Assembly (NCBI GenBank): GCA_947460525.1
Contig: CANHIV010000015.1
Coordinates: 1-9,303, forward strand
Source of the DNA: Flavobacteriales bacterium
GTDB taxonomy: Bacteria; Bacteroidota; Bacteroidia; Flavobacteriales_D; Sanyastnellaceae
Direction of reading: 5' to 3'
Length of the DNA stretch: 9,303 nucleotides
The notes below the pieces were generated by a model, which was not told the DNA's origin, did not search any database, and worked only from the letters and a program-made list of their open reading frames with translations. This document shows, piece by piece, positions 1 through 8,700 of the stretch. Position 1 is the first letter of the stretch. Every line of letters starts with the position of its first letter. A program made the position numbers and the translations under genes.

Positions 1-1
1 A

Positions 2-772
2 GTTCCTGTTGAAGATGAAGAAGTATCTAAACAATTAGAGAAATCTTTCAAAAAGGCGGGAATCAAAGTGATGACTAAATCTGCAGTTGAGTCAGTGGAT
101 ACATCGGGTGCTGGTTGTAAAGTTTCTGTGAAAACAGAAAAAGGAATTGAAGTACTTGAATGTGATGTTGTATTATCTGCTGCAGGAGTTGAAACGAATA
201 TTGAAAATATCGGGTTAGAAACCGTAGGAATAGCAACAGATAAAGGAAGAGTTTTGGTAAACGAATATTATCAAACAAATATACCTGGTTATTACGCAAT
301 TGGTGATATCGTACCTGGACCTGCATTAGCGCACGTTGCTTCTGCTGAAGGTATTATCTGCGTTGAAAAAATCGCTGGTCATCATCCAGAGCCTTTAGAC
401 TATGGAAATATACCAGGGTGTACTTATTGTTCACCTGAAGTTGCATCTGTTGGTTTAACAGAAAAAGCAGCTAAAGAAAAAGGATTAGATATTAAAGTGG
501 GTAAATTTCCGTTCTCTGCATCTGGAAAAGCAAGTGCTGCTGGTGCGAAAGATGGTTTTGTGAAATTGATTTTCGATGCAAAATATGGAGAATTACTAGG
601 TGCACACATGATTGGTGCGAATGTAACTGAAATGATTGCTGAAATTGTAGCTGTTCGTAAATTAGAAGTTACCGGTGAAGCTTTAATTAAAACGGTTCAC
701 CCTCATCCAACAATGTCTGAAGCAGTTATGGAAGCTGCTGCAGCTGCATATGGAGAAGTAATTCATTTATAA
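2..772 (+). CDS. lpdA: Dihydrolipoyl dehydrogenase (E3), C-terminal 256 residues; 5' end outside window
   Basis: E3 is the FAD flavoprotein that reoxidises the lipoyl groups of the cytoplasmic pyruvate and 2-oxoglutarate dehydrogenase complexes and of the glycine cleavage system, passing electrons to NAD+. The frame is open from the left edge, so the ATG at 68 is internal. What remains is the end of the NAD-binding domain (from PVEDEEVSKQLEKSF), the second FAD-contacting motif GYYAIGDI (Asp codon 305-307), and the whole dimerisation domain from about position 410. The catalytic His-Glu pair is in HPHPTMSE, with His at 704-706 and Glu at 719-721, five residues apart as in the family. The N-terminal FAD Rossmann motif and the redox-active CxxxxC lie outside the window; the family is usually about 465 residues, so a little over half is present. 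The reading frame looks intact and ends with TAA just before a terminator. Mercuric or glutathione reductase relatives are less likely because the C-terminal half matches E3 closely. Confidence 0.95.
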   Translation, partial: VPVEDEEVSKQLEKSFKKAGIKVMTKSAVESVDTSGAGCKVSVKTEKGIEVLECDVVLSAAGVETNIENIGLETVGIATDKGRVLVNEYYQTNIPGYYAIGDIVPGPALAHVASAEGIICVEKIAGHHPEPLDYGNIPGCTYCSPEVASVGLTEKAAKEKGLDIKVGKFPFSASGKASAAGAKDGFVKLIFDAKYGELLGAHMIGANVTEMIAEIVAVRKLEVTGEALIKTVHPHPTMSEAVMEAAAAAYGEVIHL

Positions 773-786
773 GATTAATTTAATTC

Positions 787-822
787 CAATAAAAAAAGCC
801 GGATTACCGGCTTTTTTTATTG
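787..822. terminator. Bidirectional rho-independent terminator between convergent genes
   Basis: The left arm 787-802 (CAATAAAAAAAGCCGG) pairs perfectly with the right arm 807-822 around an ATTA loop: 16 bp with a GC-rich core (AGCCGG/CCGGCT) and seven A:T pairs that supply the U tract on either strand. It begins 14 nt after the dehydrogenase stop and ends 14 nt after the stop of the minus-strand gene at 837, so it is placed to end both transcripts. This is seen directly in the sequence; termination itself is inferred. Confidence 0.9.
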
Positions 823-836
823 AATTTAATTTTGGA

Positions 837-3800
837 CTAATTTACTAAATTGATATGTCCAGTTTTCATATGTTTAACTTTATTAATCGTATCAGTAAAT
901 TCAATTTTCCAAATGTATGTTCCAGGTGCTGAAATTTTATTGCCAAATGCACCATTCCATCCGACATTTTTATTGTGTGATTCAAATAATAATTGCCCCC
1001 ATCGGTTGAATATATAAAGAGAATAATTTTCTTCGGCAACTGAACCACTCAAAATGGGTTTAAATTCATTGTTTAATTCATCCCCATTTGGTGTAAACGA
1101 ATTTGGTACATAGCAATAGATTTCATCAAAAATCTCAACTTCTATAGTAGTGTCATGATTACAACTAGTTATTTTATTATATGCATTTAATGTTATTATA
1201 TAAATATTAGGGGTATTTCCATATTTATGGGATGGGTTTACGAGCGTTGTTTTTGTATCATCACCAAAATCCCACAGATAATTCGTAGCATCTGTTGTTA
1301 AATTGGTTGTTTGAATGGAATTATTAAAAATGGTTGGTTTTAGCGGCTCGAAGCTAAATTTTGTTTTTGGACGAATTAAAACATGTACGAATTTGTTTTC
1401 AATTATTGTATCGGAACAACCCTGAGCATCAGTACCAATAAGTGTAACATCATAATCTCCGGCATTTAGATAAGCATGTTTTGTTTCTTTTAAAATAGTT
1501 GAATTCGTATTGTCTCCAAATCTCCATTCACATTTGACTAAATTTGTATTGATGCTTACGTCTTGAAACAAAACATCTTCTTTTTCACACACTGTATCCT
1601 TAGATGAGATTTTCAAATCTGGTTTTTCTTTAATTGTTATTTGAATCGTTTTATTAGTAGGACATTTACCAGAACTTGTATATGTGTAATCATTTAAACC
1701 AATTGTAGCTAAAGATGCTTGTAAAGATCCATCTGATTTAATTCCCTTACCAATCCATGTTCCATTAGTTGGTGTAGCAACAATTTTTTCTAATGGAGCA
1801 TTTGAGCAAAGTGATGTTGGTGAAGTTATGTTAATAATATCTAAAGGATTAATTATAACTTTTACTGGTTTTGAGTCTGAACATCCATTCGAATTGGTAG
1901 TTGATATATAAAGTGTATTAGTTCCAATTTGATTATAATTTGATGGATTATTAATAGGAGTAGTTAGATTCTGATCTGAAAAATAAGAAAGTGATCCTAT
2001 GTTTGATGATCCATTTGTAATTGAAGGATCTAATAAATTTACAGTATTAGGTTCACATATTTCACTTGGATTGGTGATTTTTAAATTTGGAGATGGTTTA
2101 ATCGTAACAATTACAGGTTTAATATCATAACAATTACCATTTTCTGCTTTTATATAAATTGTGTTTGATGAATTAATATTTCCTACATTAGTTAAAACCA
2201 GACTTGCTACTGGATCTTGCCAATAAGTTAATGAATTTACATTTGTAGAACCTGTGGTTACACTAGTAAGAGTTAAATCTATTGTATTTGGACTACATAC
2301 ACTAGTCGGATTAGTTATTATCAATGTTGGTTTTGTACCTATTGTAACGTTTACTGGTTTTATATCAGAACAGCCAGCAGTTGTGGTTGATTTAATGTAG
2401 TAAATATCACTTATATTTATTAATGAAGGATTTGATAAATTGTTAGTTGCAAGTTGATCTTTCCAGTAACTTAAAGTTCCTCCACCAGTTGATCCAGCAG
2501 TAATAGAACTAGAAGTTATATTTACTGTATTTGGAGAACAAACAGCTGTTGGATCTGTAATTTTCAAAATAGGTGATTGATTAATAGTAACAACAACAGG
2601 TTTAATATCTGTACAAGCACCTCCGGACATCTTTATATAATAAGTTTTTCCAACAGTAACATTATTGAAATTAGTTAATGGTGAAGTACTCGCTGTTGCA
2701 TCTTCCCAATAGGTAAATGATCCAACACCAGTAGAACCTGCTGTTATACTTGATGAAGTTAAATCAACACCAAATGGACTACAAACAGCTGAAGGGTTTG
2801 TAATATTTAGTGCAACGGGACATGAACATGAATTTATAGTTAGTGTCACTGGTTTAATATCAGAACAAATACCATTTACCGCTTTTATATAAAATGTACC
2901 TGTCGTATTTACAGCTGTTGGATTAGTCACTGGTGTATTTGCTAATGCGTCTGTCCAATAAGTAATACCACCAACTAAAACTCCAGTAGATCCACTAATT
3001 ATTGCATTAGATGTAAGGTCTAAAGTTGCTGGCGAACATACTGCTGCAGGAGTGTTTATTGTTAAAACTGGTTTTGTTGGGGCTGTTATTGTTGCGTTTA
3101 CTCCTAAAGGTGAAGTACAACCATTTGAAGTAATCTGTAAATTGTTATAAGAACCAACAGGAACACTTGATATGTTAGCAGTATTATTATTTATTACAAC
3201 TCCTGTAAAAGAGCCACCTGTATAATTAATAGAGTAAGTACCATTAGGAACATTGGTTAGAGTTAATGCTATAGATCCATCACCAGAACAAGTAGAAGGA
3301 TTTGAAGGATTAGCAGATATATTTGGTAATGGTTTTACCGTTATATCATATACTTTTGTACACCCTGTTATATCTTTATAAGTGATACCTACAGTTCCAC
3401 TTGAAACAGCTGTTACAACTCCTGAATTGCTAATAGTTGCTTTTGTGATATCCAATGATGTCCATGCTCCTGTTGTGGCTGGAGTTCCAGAACCTATTAG
3501 TGAGATTGTATTCCCGCTACAAACTTCTGTTGGACCTGTTACAGTAGGTTGTGTACAAGTACAATTGTTAATACTAATTACTTGTGTGTTTTTACAACCA
3601 TCACTATTTTTATAGGTTATTGTTACAGTACCACTAGCAACACCAGCTACGATTCCAGAATTGTCAATAGTTGCTTTTGGGATATCAGATGATGTCCATG
3701 CTCCAGAAGTAGCAGCTGTTCCAGATCCTGTCAGTGTAATAGAGCTACCCATACAAACGCTTGTGTTTCCAGTAATCGAAGGAAGTGGATTAACAGTCAC

Positions 3801-5672
3801 AGAATAAGTTTTCAAACAACCATCACTGTTTTTATAGGTTATTGAGACAGTTCCATTAGATACACCAGTAACTATACCAGAGTTATCAATAATTGCTTTA
3901 GTAATATCTGAAGATGTCCATGCTCCAGTTGTAGCAGGGGTTCCTGAACCCGTTAATGAAATCGTGCTACCAACACAAACATTAGTATTACCTGTAACAG
4001 TTGGAAGTGGATTAACCACTACTGAATGAGTCTTCGAACAACCAGCATTATCTTTGTATGTAATATTGACTGTTCCAGATGAAACACCAGTTACAACCCC
4101 TGTGTTACTAATTGTTGCTTTCGTATCATCAGATGAAGTCCATGCTCCAGTTGTTGCTGGTGTTCCTGATCCAGTTAAGGAAATTGTATTTCCTATACAT
4201 ACACTATTAGCACCAGTAATCGTAGGCTGGGTACAATTTGCAATAGTACAAGTTTCAGTTACAGGGCAACCATTTCCGTTTGTTCCAAAATTAGGAGTAA
4301 TTGTAAAAGCTACAGAGTTTCCACTGCTTAAACTGTTTATTGTAAAAGTAGTGATACCTGTCGCAGTATTCCCAGTTACTGCTGCTCCTCCATTTATCTT
4401 GTAAGAATAATTATATTGTGTTGCTCCATTATTATTCCAATTAAATGTAATACTATTCGCTGTATTAGTACAATTTATTGCTATTGGGTCAACTATAATG
4501 AATTCCGTTGCTGATGACGATGTACATGAACTTGTTGAAATTGTAACAGTTTCAGGTGTAGATTCTCCTATACCGTCATTAATCGGATCTATTATTATTA
4601 TTGTAGAACCCTGATTTGCTAAAATGGAGGCTGTACCTGATAAATTTGTATAATCTGTGCCATTGGTTGCTGTACCTCCCAAAGTGTAAGTTTGATTAAA
4701 GTTTGATGTTGGAACAGGTGAGAAATTCATTGTTAATTCTCCTTTAGAACAACCTTCTGTTATAACTTTATTGTTTGTTACTGTTCCATTCGTATTCACT
4801 TCACTTGTAGAGGTTATTCCTGGACTCTTAAAACTTCCTTCTTTAATAAATACATATGAATCTAATTCTGTATCCCCTTGATAACCAGCGTCACAAACTC
4901 CGAATTTAATGTGATATTTTTGTCCGCAAACTAGTTTTGCACCGGCTGTTAAAATTTTGGTAAAACCATTCATTTTTACATTGTAGGTGTTAGCGTTTTT
5001 TGGATTACTTATATAATAATTTGAATAATTTTTCCAATTTGGGTTTATATTACTACATATTGACTCTGTTCCTTCTTTACCTACATTACCTCCGTTAATA
5101 GTGTTAATATTTACAGGAATGTTACTGTTTGGACATGTGGCAAGATTTAAGTTTGAATATGTTCCGCCTTTTGGATTTGGTCCACTTAATAGAAAACCAA
5201 ACATATCAAAAAATTGAGAACAAACAAAGTCAGGATATTCTTCTGATCCAAAAACATACTCAAAAGAAAAGGTGTCTGAGGTTGCAATAAAATCAAATTC
5301 GATGATAGAGCAATCGTCTGTTTCACTACCTTGTATTGGTATTAATTTATTAAAATCAGTATCTCCACCACCATTGGCATTTACAGAAGTTCCATTAGAA
5401 GTGTTATACCCTTTTATATCTGCTGTACTTCCAGATGTTAATACTATACCATTACCAATAGGAAAAGTTGTTGAAGTTCCTCCTCCACCAGTGAAACTTC
5501 CTTTTTGATTAGATCCAGAATTATTTGTAGTAACATTTGATATTGTAATACCAGGTCCTACTAGGTAATTAACTAATTCTGTGGCTGTTTTTGTATTAGA
5601 AATTACAATATTTTGGGAATTACATGTTGTGTAAACCAAAATAAAAAATATCACTAAGTTAAATTGACGCAT
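837..5672 (-). CDS. Giant modular T9SS-secreted surface protein (choice-of-anchor L, Ig-like repeats, PKD, type B sorting domain), 1611 aa
   Basis: The gene is complete: ATG at 5672-5670, TAG at 839-837. The start is chosen because it opens a type I signal peptide (MRQFNLVIFFILVYTTCNSQ). Domains in order: choice-of-anchor L about 22-280 (FEYVFGSEEYPDF, then FFDMFGFLLSGP); Calx-beta-like 303-395; FN3-like 400-483; four Big2-like Ig repeats 484-783; a single different module 784-868; five Ig-like repeats of a second type 869-1278 (VCSPNT, TYW.D, YYIK, C.DIKPV); a GTW-type Ig module 1279-1352; two PKD domains 1353-1517 (WRFGD, WDFGDD); and a T9SS type B sorting domain 1518-1611 (NSFTPNGDELNNEF, FNRWGQ, ending KTGHINLVN). 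In this family the C-terminal domain directs passage through the T9SS translocon and surface attachment or release. The middle is rich in Asn, Thr, Ser and Gly, poor in charge, and has no catalytic motif, so a stalk or adhesin role is my inference. It lies 55 bp downstream of a paralogue on the same strand. No Shine-Dalgarno is visible. Confidence 0.93.
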   Translation of the reverse strand: MRQFNLVIFFILVYTTCNSQNIVISNTKTATELVNYLVGPGITISNVTTNNSGSNQKGSFTGGGGTSTTFPIGNGIVLTSGSTADIKGYNTSNGTSVNANGGGDTDFNKLIPIQGSETDDCSIIEFDFIATSDTFSFEYVFGSEEYPDFVCSQFFDMFGFLLSGPNPKGGTYSNLNLATCPNSNIPVNINTINGGNVGKEGTESICSNINPNWKNYSNYYISNPKNANTYNVKMNGFTKILTAGAKLVCGQKYHIKFGVCDAGYQGDTELDSYVFIKEGSFKSPGITSTSEVNTNGTVTNNKVITEGCSKGELTMNFSPVPTSNFNQTYTLGGTATNGTDYTNLSGTASILANQGSTIIIIDPINDGIGESTPETVTISTSSCTSSSATEFIIVDPIAINCTNTANSITFNWNNNGATQYNYSYKINGGAAVTGNTATGITTFTINSLSSGNSVAFTITPNFGTNGNGCPVTETCTIANCTQPTITGANSVCIGNTISLTGSGTPATTGAWTSSDDTKATISNTGVVTGVSSGTVNITYKDNAGCSKTHSVVVNPLPTVTGNTNVCVGSTISLTGSGTPATTGAWTSSDITKAIIDNSGIVTGVSNGTVSITYKNSDGCLKTYSVTVNPLPSITGNTSVCMGSSITLTGSGTAATSGAWTSSDIPKATIDNSGIVAGVASGTVTITYKNSDGCKNTQVISINNCTCTQPTVTGPTEVCSGNTISLIGSGTPATTGAWTSLDITKATISNSGVVTAVSSGTVGITYKDITGCTKVYDITVKPLPNISANPSNPSTCSGDGSIALTLTNVPNGTYSINYTGGSFTGVVINNNTANISSVPVGSYNNLQITSNGCTSPLGVNATITAPTKPVLTINTPAAVCSPATLDLTSNAIISGSTGVLVGGITYWTDALANTPVTNPTAVNTTGTFYIKAVNGICSDIKPVTLTINSCSCPVALNITNPSAVCSPFGVDLTSSSITAGSTGVGSFTYWEDATASTSPLTNFNNVTVGKTYYIKMSGGACTDIKPVVVTINQSPILKITDPTAVCSPNTVNITSSSITAGSTGGGTLSYWKDQLATNNLSNPSLINISDIYYIKSTTTAGCSDIKPVNVTIGTKPTLIITNPTSVCSPNTIDLTLTSVTTGSTNVNSLTYWQDPVASLVLTNVGNINSSNTIYIKAENGNCYDIKPVIVTIKPSPNLKITNPSEICEPNTVNLLDPSITNGSSNIGSLSYFSDQNLTTPINNPSNYNQIGTNTLYISTTNSNGCSDSKPVKVIINPLDIINITSPTSLCSNAPLEKIVATPTNGTWIGKGIKSDGSLQASLATIGLNDYTYTSSGKCPTNKTIQITIKEKPDLKISSKDTVCEKEDVLFQDVSINTNLVKCEWRFGDNTNSTILKETKHAYLNAGDYDVTLIGTDAQGCSDTIIENKFVHVLIRPKTKFSFEPLKPTIFNNSIQTTNLTTDATNYLWDFGDDTKTTLVNPSHKYGNTPNIYIITLNAYNKITSCNHDTTIEVEIFDEIYCYVPNSFTPNGDELNNEFKPILSGSVAEENYSLYIFNRWGQLLFESHNKNVGWNGAFGNKISAPGTYIWKIEFTDTINKVKHMKTGHINLVN
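840..1121 (-). other. T9SS type B (gliding-motility-associated) C-terminal sorting domain, downstream gene
   Basis: Residues 1518-1611. Key blocks are YVPNSFTPNGDELNNEFKPI, YSLYIFNRWGQLLFES, GWNGAFGN, GTYIWKIEF and the terminal KTGHINLVN. These match the type B sorting-domain layout (FTPNGDG.ND.F, I.NRWG..VF, W.G......GTY.Y.I, G.V.L). The domain is at the extreme C-terminus, as required for recognition by the T9SS. Confidence 0.93.
1122..1616 (-). other. Two PKD domains of the 1611-aa protein
   Basis: Residues 1353-1434 carry CEWRFGDNTNS, then HAYLNAGDYDVTLIGTD; residues 1435-1517 carry YLWDFGDDTKT, NPSHKYGN and YIITLNAYN. These are the W.FGD and H.Y...G.Y.V.L signatures of PKD domains, beta-sandwich spacers common in extracellular proteins. 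They sit directly before the sorting domain and probably hold the repeat stalk off the surface. Confidence 0.85.
1839..3068 (-). repeat. Five tandem Ig-like repeats of a second type (80-85 aa each)
   Basis: Copies encode residues 869-953, 954-1034, 1035-1115, 1116-1195 and 1196-1278. The shared scheme is I.NP..VCSPNT.DLTS.SIT.GST, then L.YW.D, then TYYIK, then C.DIKPV.VTI and a two- to three-residue proline linker. The last copy is the most diverged (EICEPNT, LSYFSD, SDSKPV). The pattern resembles Ig-like modules found next to T9SS sorting domains in Bacteroidota. The function of the individual module is unknown to me. Confidence 0.88.
3324..4223 (-). repeat. Four tandem Big2-like Ig repeats (74-aa / 222-bp period)
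   Basis: Copies encode residues 484-557, 558-631, 632-709 and 710-783 of the 1611-aa protein. Each follows the same scheme: TG...VC.G..I.LTGSGTPATTGAW, then TSSD.TKATI.NSG.V, then GTV.ITYK..GC, ending in NPLP or an equivalent linker. Copies 1 and 2 share about 55 of 74 residues by hand alignment. Copy 3 ends in a different linker (NNCTCTQP) instead of NPLP. At the DNA level the copies differ at many synonymous sites, so most duplications are not recent. Confidence 0.9.
4488..4766 (-). other. Calx-beta-like segment
   Basis: Residues about 303-395, with ITEGCSKGELTMNFSP at the start, then GGTATNGTDYTNLSGTASI and DGIGESTPETVTIST. This pattern of a TATNGTDY strand followed by a DGxxE..ETVTI strand resembles Calx-beta and related folds that often follow choice-of-anchor L domains. 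The match is by eye; a generic Ig-like fold is the alternative. Confidence 0.55.
4833..5609 (-). other. Choice-of-anchor L domain
   Basis: Residues about 22-280. The start TATELVNYLVGPGITISNV, followed by a Gly/Thr-rich segment ending in GNGIVLTSGS, then DDCSIIEFDF and FEYVFGSEEYPDF with FFDMFGFLLSGP, is the recognisable core of this extracellular domain. The closing segment contains HIKFGVCDAGYQGDTELDSY and VFIKEGS. The family occurs in many surface proteins with different C-terminal sorting signals, hence its name; its molecular function is not established. It is the most cell-distal domain of this protein if the chain is anchored by its C-terminus. Confidence 0.85.
5616..5672 (-). other. 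Signal peptide of the 1611-aa protein
   Basis: Residues 1-19 show a short basic start (MRQ), a hydrophobic core (FNLVIFFILVY) and a polar end (TTCNS), with likely cleavage before Gln20. Cys17 is preceded by YTT, a poor lipobox, so signal peptidase I processing is favoured over lipoprotein processing. This is the Sec signal expected of a T9SS substrate. Confidence 0.8.
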
Positions 5673-5727
5673 AAATTGTTAAAATATAGATGTTATCGAC
5701 TTTCAATTCCTAGATTTAAGATATTTA
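5673..5727 (-). promoter_or_regulatory. 55-bp spacer between the two giant genes; weak promoter-like match, no terminator
   Basis: No hairpin with a T tract is seen here, so read-through from the upstream gene into the downstream one is plausible and the pair may form an operon. On the minus strand, TATATTTT (5688-5681) resembles the Bacteroidota -7 element TAnnTTTG except for its last base, with a TTG (5706-5704) 15 nt upstream. That spacing is shorter than usual and the element ends only 8 nt before the ATG, so an own promoter is weakly supported. The bases just before the ATG (AACAATTT) contain no Shine-Dalgarno, as is common in this phylum. Confidence 0.3.
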
Positions 5728-8700
5728 TTATCTAAACACATTCACATGTCCTGTTTTAAAATGTCTATCTTCCTTCAATTTTTCTTTGAATTCTAGTTTC
5801 CAAATATACGTATCATTTTGCACGAGGTTGTCTCCATAAGTACCATCCCATCCAATTTTTGAGTCATGTGATTCAAAAATCACTTCACCCCAACGGTTGT
5901 AGATATAAAAAGAATAGTTTTGAGGATCATATCCATAGGTAAATATTGGTTGGAAAACATTATTTATTTCATCACCATTTGGAGTAAAAGTATTTGGAAT
6001 AAAATATATCACAGGCTCGGGCATAAAAATAGATTTAGTAATTGTTTTACTACAATAGTTATTTTCCATATTTGAAGCTGTTAAACTAATAATGTATTCT
6101 CCTGGTTTTTCTGGAAATTTATGAGAAGGGTTTTTGTAATTAGAGTAGTTTCCATCACCAAAGTCCCATTGTAAATATTTCCCATTTGTGAAAGATTTAA
6201 ATAGAATTTCAGGGTTATAAAAATCAATTTCGGTTTCACTTTGTGTAAAATCTACATAGGTAGGTTTAGGTATTACATGAATATAGTCTTCTATTGTTTT
6301 CTTTACTTTACAACTTCCAAGTTCACCAACAAGTCTTATTGAGAAATCGCCCTCTTTTAGATAAATAAAATTTAGTTTTTCAGTATTTTGTTTAATGATA
6401 GATCCATTCCCTAAATTCCAGGTATATGCAACATTAGGATCAAATTTATTTATAACTAAATGTAAAGTATCTTCAATACAAATGATTGGGTTTATTGCAT
6501 AGAAATTGCTATCGGGAATTGGATTTACCAAAATAGTTTTGGTAATAGAAGCAGGACATTTTCTTGGTGGTACAGCATTAAAGGTGCTATAAGTTACATC
6601 AACTTTGTTATCTATGTCTGGTTTAGATTTTTTTGGTTCAAAAATAGCGGAATTAGTATTTTGAATACTAGAATTATCACTGCTAGACCAGGTACCTCCT
6701 GGGATATTTGGTGTAGGTAGAAGAAATGGTTCGTCATTAATACATTTCGGATTAATGTCTGCTAATTGAAATTTATCTATCAAACTAACCTTTGCTAAGA
6801 TTGTTTTAGTTTTTACACAGGTATTATTATCTTCAAGTGTTAAACTATAAGTACCCGAAGCTAGAGGTGTTACTTTATCAATGGTAGGGTTTAAACTAGT
6901 TGAATTAAAATTATTAGGACCGGACCAAATAGAAGTAGTTATTCCAGCGGTTGAGGGATTAGAGCTTAAATCAACTGAAAAAGTTAGGGTTTCTTGTTCA
7001 CATGGAGCATTCACTGTTAATTTGAAATCAGGTATAGGATTAACTGTAACGACCATTTGATCTGAATTTTTACAACCTTTTGTATCAGTTCCAATTACAG
7101 TGTAAGTTTTGGTAATAGTAGGGGAGAAGTTTGTATTATCAATAACGCCATTATCCCAAATGTAGGAAAAAGCACCTGAACCATTCAGTTTTGTTATATT
7201 ACCAATACAGATCGATAGATCTAATCCAGCTGAGACAGTAGGCAATGGATTAATAAATACATTAACTGTTTCTGTTTTTTTACAACCAATAGCATCGGTT
7301 ACCTCAACTGAATACAAGCCATTTACAGTTGAATTAGCTTTAGCAATTACTTGTAGTTTTGTATCTGAAGTGGCGGTATTGGTGTATGAATTTGGTCCTG
7401 TCCAAACTACCTTAGTAGCAGATGTATAATTGGCTTGTAAAAAGAGTGGATCATTTTCACATTGAGATGCTGCAGTTGGATTAAAAATAGGTAGAGGATT
7501 CACGTTAACTCTTACAAGATCAGAATTTTTACAGCCATTATTATCTATTCCTGTAACTGTGTAATCAGTTGTCTTTGAGGCTGTAAAAGGAGTGTTATCA
7601 ATAACCCCGCCATCCCATGTATAAGTTGAAGCTCCTGTACCAGAAAGTGTTACTTGTTCTCCAAAGCAAACCATTTTATCTGCTCCAGCAGAAATAACTG
7701 GAAGTTGATTTATAGTAATTAATATATCATCTGTGTTTTTACAACCTTTAGAATCAGTACCTGTTACAGTGTATGTATTCGTTACTAATGGAGAAAACTC
7801 TGTATTATCAATAACTTCATTATTCCATTTATATGTTAATGCTCCTGTTGCTGATAATTTTATTTTATCACCAATACAAATTATTTTATCTGTTCCTGCA
7901 TTGACATTTGGAAGTGTATTAATAGTCACATTTACAGTTTTAGTTTTTACACAATTGTTTTGATCTGTAACTTCCACACTATACAAGCCGTTATGCAAAG
8001 AGGTAGCACTAGCAAAAGCTTCAAGTTTTGTATCAGAAGTCGCAGTATTAGAGTATCCATTTGTACTTGACCAAACCACTTTTTTAGCTGTAGCAAAGTT
8101 TGCTTGCAGATATAGGGGGTCATTCTCACATTGTGAAGTTGCAGTTGGAGTGAAGTTTGGTAATGCATTGATATATACATGAACAACATCAGTGTTTTTA
8201 CAACCATTTACATCTGTTCCAGTAACTGTATAATCTTTGGCAGTTGTTGGTGTGAAAGGTACGTTATCAGTGATACCCCCGTCCCATGTATAAGTAGAGG
8301 CTCCTGAACCAGAAAGTGTTAAAGGACTTCCTTCACAAACATATTGATCTGAACCTGCAGCAACAGATGGTAGCGTATTTACAGTTACTTTTATTGTCCC
8401 TGTATTTTTACAACCTTTTGAATCAGTACCTGTTACTGTATATATTTTTGTATCAGTAGGTGAAAAGGCAACATTGTCGCTAATGTTATTATCCCAAGTA
8501 TACGTACTAGCACCGGTACCTGTTAAAGTTACAGAAGAACCAATACAAATTGATTTATCTGTACCAGCGGACACTGTTGGTAATTGGTTAATAGTTACGG
8601 AAACATTTTCACTTTTAACACATCCTTTATTATCAGTAACTTCTACTGTATAGGTTCCGTTATAATTAGAAATTGTTGCTTTATCAACCACTTCAAGTTT

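Noticed and set aside
75..609. Minus-strand open frames opposite the dehydrogenase (75-326, 424-609)
   Set aside because: They overlap a well-conserved enzyme on the other strand, have low-complexity translations and match nothing recognisable.
866..1048. Minus-strand open frames at 866-1048 and 7947-8207
   Set aside because: They are out-of-frame shadows inside the sorting domain of one giant gene and inside an A module of the other.
1839..4223. CRISPR-like or intergenic direct repeats
   Set aside because: The periodicity is in codons (80-85 and 74 residues), copies are diverged at synonymous sites, and the whole stretch is one open frame, so these are protein modules.
3382..4404. Plus-strand open frames at 3382-3615 and 4054-4404 with similar translations
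   Set aside because: Their resemblance to each other (VP.P..EIVFP) comes from lying antisense to two copies of the Big2-like repeat; they have no independent coding signal.
5616..5672. Lipoprotein signal at Cys17 of the 1611-aa protein
   Set aside because: The residues before the Cys (YTT) do not form a convincing lipobox, and the protein already has a T9SS sorting domain for surface localisation.
6600..7290. Homopolymer runs (about seven T, near 6628-6634 and 7275-7281) as phase-variation switches
   Set aside because: They are short, encode ordinary Lys pairs in an AT-rich gene, and both frames are intact; nothing marks them out from the background.
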